A stretch of 64,000 nucleotides of DNA from Euonymus europaeus (taxonomy: Eukaryota; Streptophyta; Magnoliopsida; Celastrales; Celastraceae): positions 1,131,001 to 1,195,000 of the forward strand of contig OY756972.1 in NCBI GenBank assembly GCA_963580455.1, written 5' to 3'. Positions within the stretch are counted from its first letter, which is position 1; each line of letters opens with the position of its first letter. A model generated the notes under the pieces. It ran no database searches. It was not told the DNA's origin and saw nothing but the letters and a program-made list of their open reading frames with translations. A program made the translations under genes and the position numbers. Below are positions 62,961-64,000 of this stretch, piece after piece.

Positions 62961-63825
62961 CTTTTCGAGCTCTACATATCTGGCGTTTCGGATTTTGATT
63001 TTAGAACTGGTGGCTAGTTGGTCTCGTTTCACCTAGTTAGCCGCGAAATGTGGTTTCTTTACGTAAACGGTTTTATGAATATCCGTTGACTCCGAGTTCT
63101 GAATTCGGTGATTTTTAGCTTGATTTCACACTAATTTTCGAGCTCTACGATCCTGGCGTTTCGGATTTTGATTTCAGAACTCGTGGCTAGTTGGTCTCGT
63201 TTCACCTAGTTAGCCGCGAAATGTGGTTTCTTTACGTAAACGGTTTTATGAATATCCGTTGACTCCGAGTTCTGAATTCGGTGATTTTTAGCTTGATTTC
63301 ACACTACTTTTCGAGCTCTACAATCCTGGCGTTTCGGATTTTGATTTCAGAACTCGTGGCTAGTAGGTCTCGTTTCACCTAGTTAGCCGCGAAATGTGGT
63401 TTCTTTACGTAAACGGTTTTATGAATATCCGTTGACTCCGAGTTCTGAATTCGGTGATTTTTAGATTGATTTCACACTACTTTTCGAGCTCTACAATCCT
63501 GGCGTTTCGGATTTTGATTTCAGAACTCGTGGCTAGTTGGTCTCGTTTCACCTAGTTAGACGCGAAATGTGGTTTCTTTACCTTAACGGTTTTATGAATA
63601 TCCGTTAACTCCGAGTTCTGAATTCGGTGATTTTTAGCTTGATTTCACACTACTTTTCGAGCTCTACAATCCTGGCGTTTCGGATTTTGATTTCAGAACT
63701 CGTGGCTTGTTGGTCTCGTTTCACCTAGTTAGCCGCGAAATGTGGTTTCTTTACGTAAACGGTTTTATGAATATCCGTTGACTCCGAGTTCTGAATTCGG
63801 TGATTTTTAGCTTGATTTCACACTA

Positions 63826-63997
63826 CTTTTCGAGCTCTACAATCCTGGCGTTTCGGATTTTGATTTCAGAACTCCTGGCTACTTTGTCTCGTTTCACCTA
63901 GTTAGCGCGAAATGTGGTTTCTTTACGTAAACGGTTTTATGAATATCCGTTGACTCCGAGTTCTGAATTCGGTGATTTTTAGCTTGATTTCACACTA
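63826..63997. repeat. Last complete monomer, 172 bp
   Basis: It has one c missing in gttagcgcgaa plus private actcctggctactttg. The next monomer starts att at 63998, so the array continues past the window. Other 172-bp monomers are at 693 and 58464, and those two share the same lost t in tggttctttac. Confidence 0.9.
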
Positions 63998-64000
63998 ATT

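Larger units (their letters stand above)
1..64000. repeat. Satellite DNA array, 173-bp monomer, 373 copies
   Basis: The entire window is a head-to-tail tandem array. Taking the c of cttttcgagctc as base 1, monomers start at 1, 174, 347, 520, 693 and so on to 63998 without a gap. The consensus is 173 bp with 72 G+C (41.6%). All copies point the same way. 326 are 173 bp, three are 172 bp (starts 693, 58464, 63826), 43 are 161 bp and one is 160 bp (34300), summing exactly to 63,997. Because 173 is not a multiple of 3 and the monomer carries many stop triplets on both strands, no real coding frame exists. Monomer length, HOR structure and lack of genes fit a centromeric or pericentromeric satellite. 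That location is inferred, and I cannot name the species or a published satellite family. Confidence 0.98.
53966..64000. repeat. Diverged right flank of the array (no short monomers)
   Basis: 58 monomers plus 3 bases, none with the 12-bp deletion and none of T, P or N type. R-G pairs survive only at 54831 and 56215. Many monomers carry private substitutions, for example tttcaagc (54312), cgaacctgg (55004, 56907, 57426, 57599, 57945, 58118), atccctttact (55350, 61058), gccgtaaaatg (57253) and accttaacgg (63480). Long HOR order is absent apart from two local duplications. This is the pattern expected of an older, less homogenised part of a satellite block; which direction the array edge lies cannot be proven from here. 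Confidence 0.88.

Noticed and set aside
1..64000. Open reading frames in the array
   Set aside because: The monomer has many stop triplets on both strands, and 173 is not a multiple of three, so each frame cycles through all phases. Any open stretch is short, repeats with the monomer, and has no protein signature.
1..64000. CRISPR array
   Set aside because: Regular repetition alone suggested it, but monomers abut with no unique spacers, the unit is 173 bp, and there are no cas genes.
1..64000. Telomeric repeats, rDNA, 5S RNA or tRNA genes
   Set aside because: No run of telomere-type hexamers or heptamers and no recognisable structural RNA sequence was seen; every base belongs to a satellite monomer.
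1..64000. Transposon or LTR remnants at HOR junctions
   Set aside because: At every HOR boundary the flanking monomers abut in phase; only monomer-internal class switches occur, with no inserted sequence or target-site duplication.

Overview
The whole 64 kb window is one uninterrupted satellite DNA array. I tiled it completely by hand into 373 head-to-tail monomers plus a 3-base start of the next (63998-64000). All monomers lie in the same orientation. The consensus monomer is 173 bp, about 42% G+C by my count. The lengths balance exactly: 326 monomers of 173 bp, 3 of 172 bp, 43 of 161 bp and 1 of 160 bp sum to 63,997 bp. I see no protein gene, RNA gene, transposon, inversion or unique spacer anywhere.

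Organism: this is a eukaryotic chromosome, most plausibly a centromeric or pericentromeric (or other heterochromatic) block. Support comes from the near-nucleosomal repeat length, the multi-monomer higher-order repeats (HORs) and the lack of anything else. I do not recognise the monomer as a named satellite. A plant is plausible from monomer length and style, but the sequence alone does not prove it.

Monomer types used here (positions within the monomer, counting from the c of cttttcgagctc): R (116 g, 139 t, 149 c); G (gagctgtac, 12 g, usually 147 a); T (starts attttcgtgc, 109 a, 148 a, 169 g); P (67 a, 76 t, 79 t, 85 a); S (73 g plus an exact 12-bp deletion of 88-99); N (117 t); E (123 a). 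The rest are consensus-like with a few diagnostic bases. Wherever they occur these types keep one order, R-G-T-P-S-N-E, with members skipped but hardly ever shuffled.

Layout: 1-4646, a 10-mer HOR (periods 1729 and 1718 bp). 4647-10468, unstable 3- to 5-mers built from R, G, T, P, S and E. 10469-13546, a 7-mer (1199 bp). 13547-16982, a 10-mer (1718 bp). 16637-21641, a 15-mer (2583 bp). 21296-26932, 6-, 10-, 10- and 7-mers (1026, 1706, 1706, 1199 bp). 26933-27970, a consensus-like block. 27971-44385, a super-HOR of 31, 21, 22 and 22 monomers (5303, 3596, 3758, 3758 bp), the last two almost identical. 44386-53965, a 19-mer (3251 bp) with nested 5-mers (853 bp). 53966-64000, a diverged flank with no short monomers, many private substitutions and only two local duplications (1384 and 1038 bp).

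The picture is of layered unequal exchange and amplification. A young, homogenised core full of 12-bp-deleted monomers occupies about 4.6-54 kb, next to an older degenerate flank on the right. Rare variants are shared between the extreme left (1-4646) and the right flank. The most distinctive sequence features are the phase-shifting short monomer, the fixed cassette order, a self-complementary element that can fold in two competing ways, and CpG density above expectation with CpG decay supplying many of the type-defining bases.
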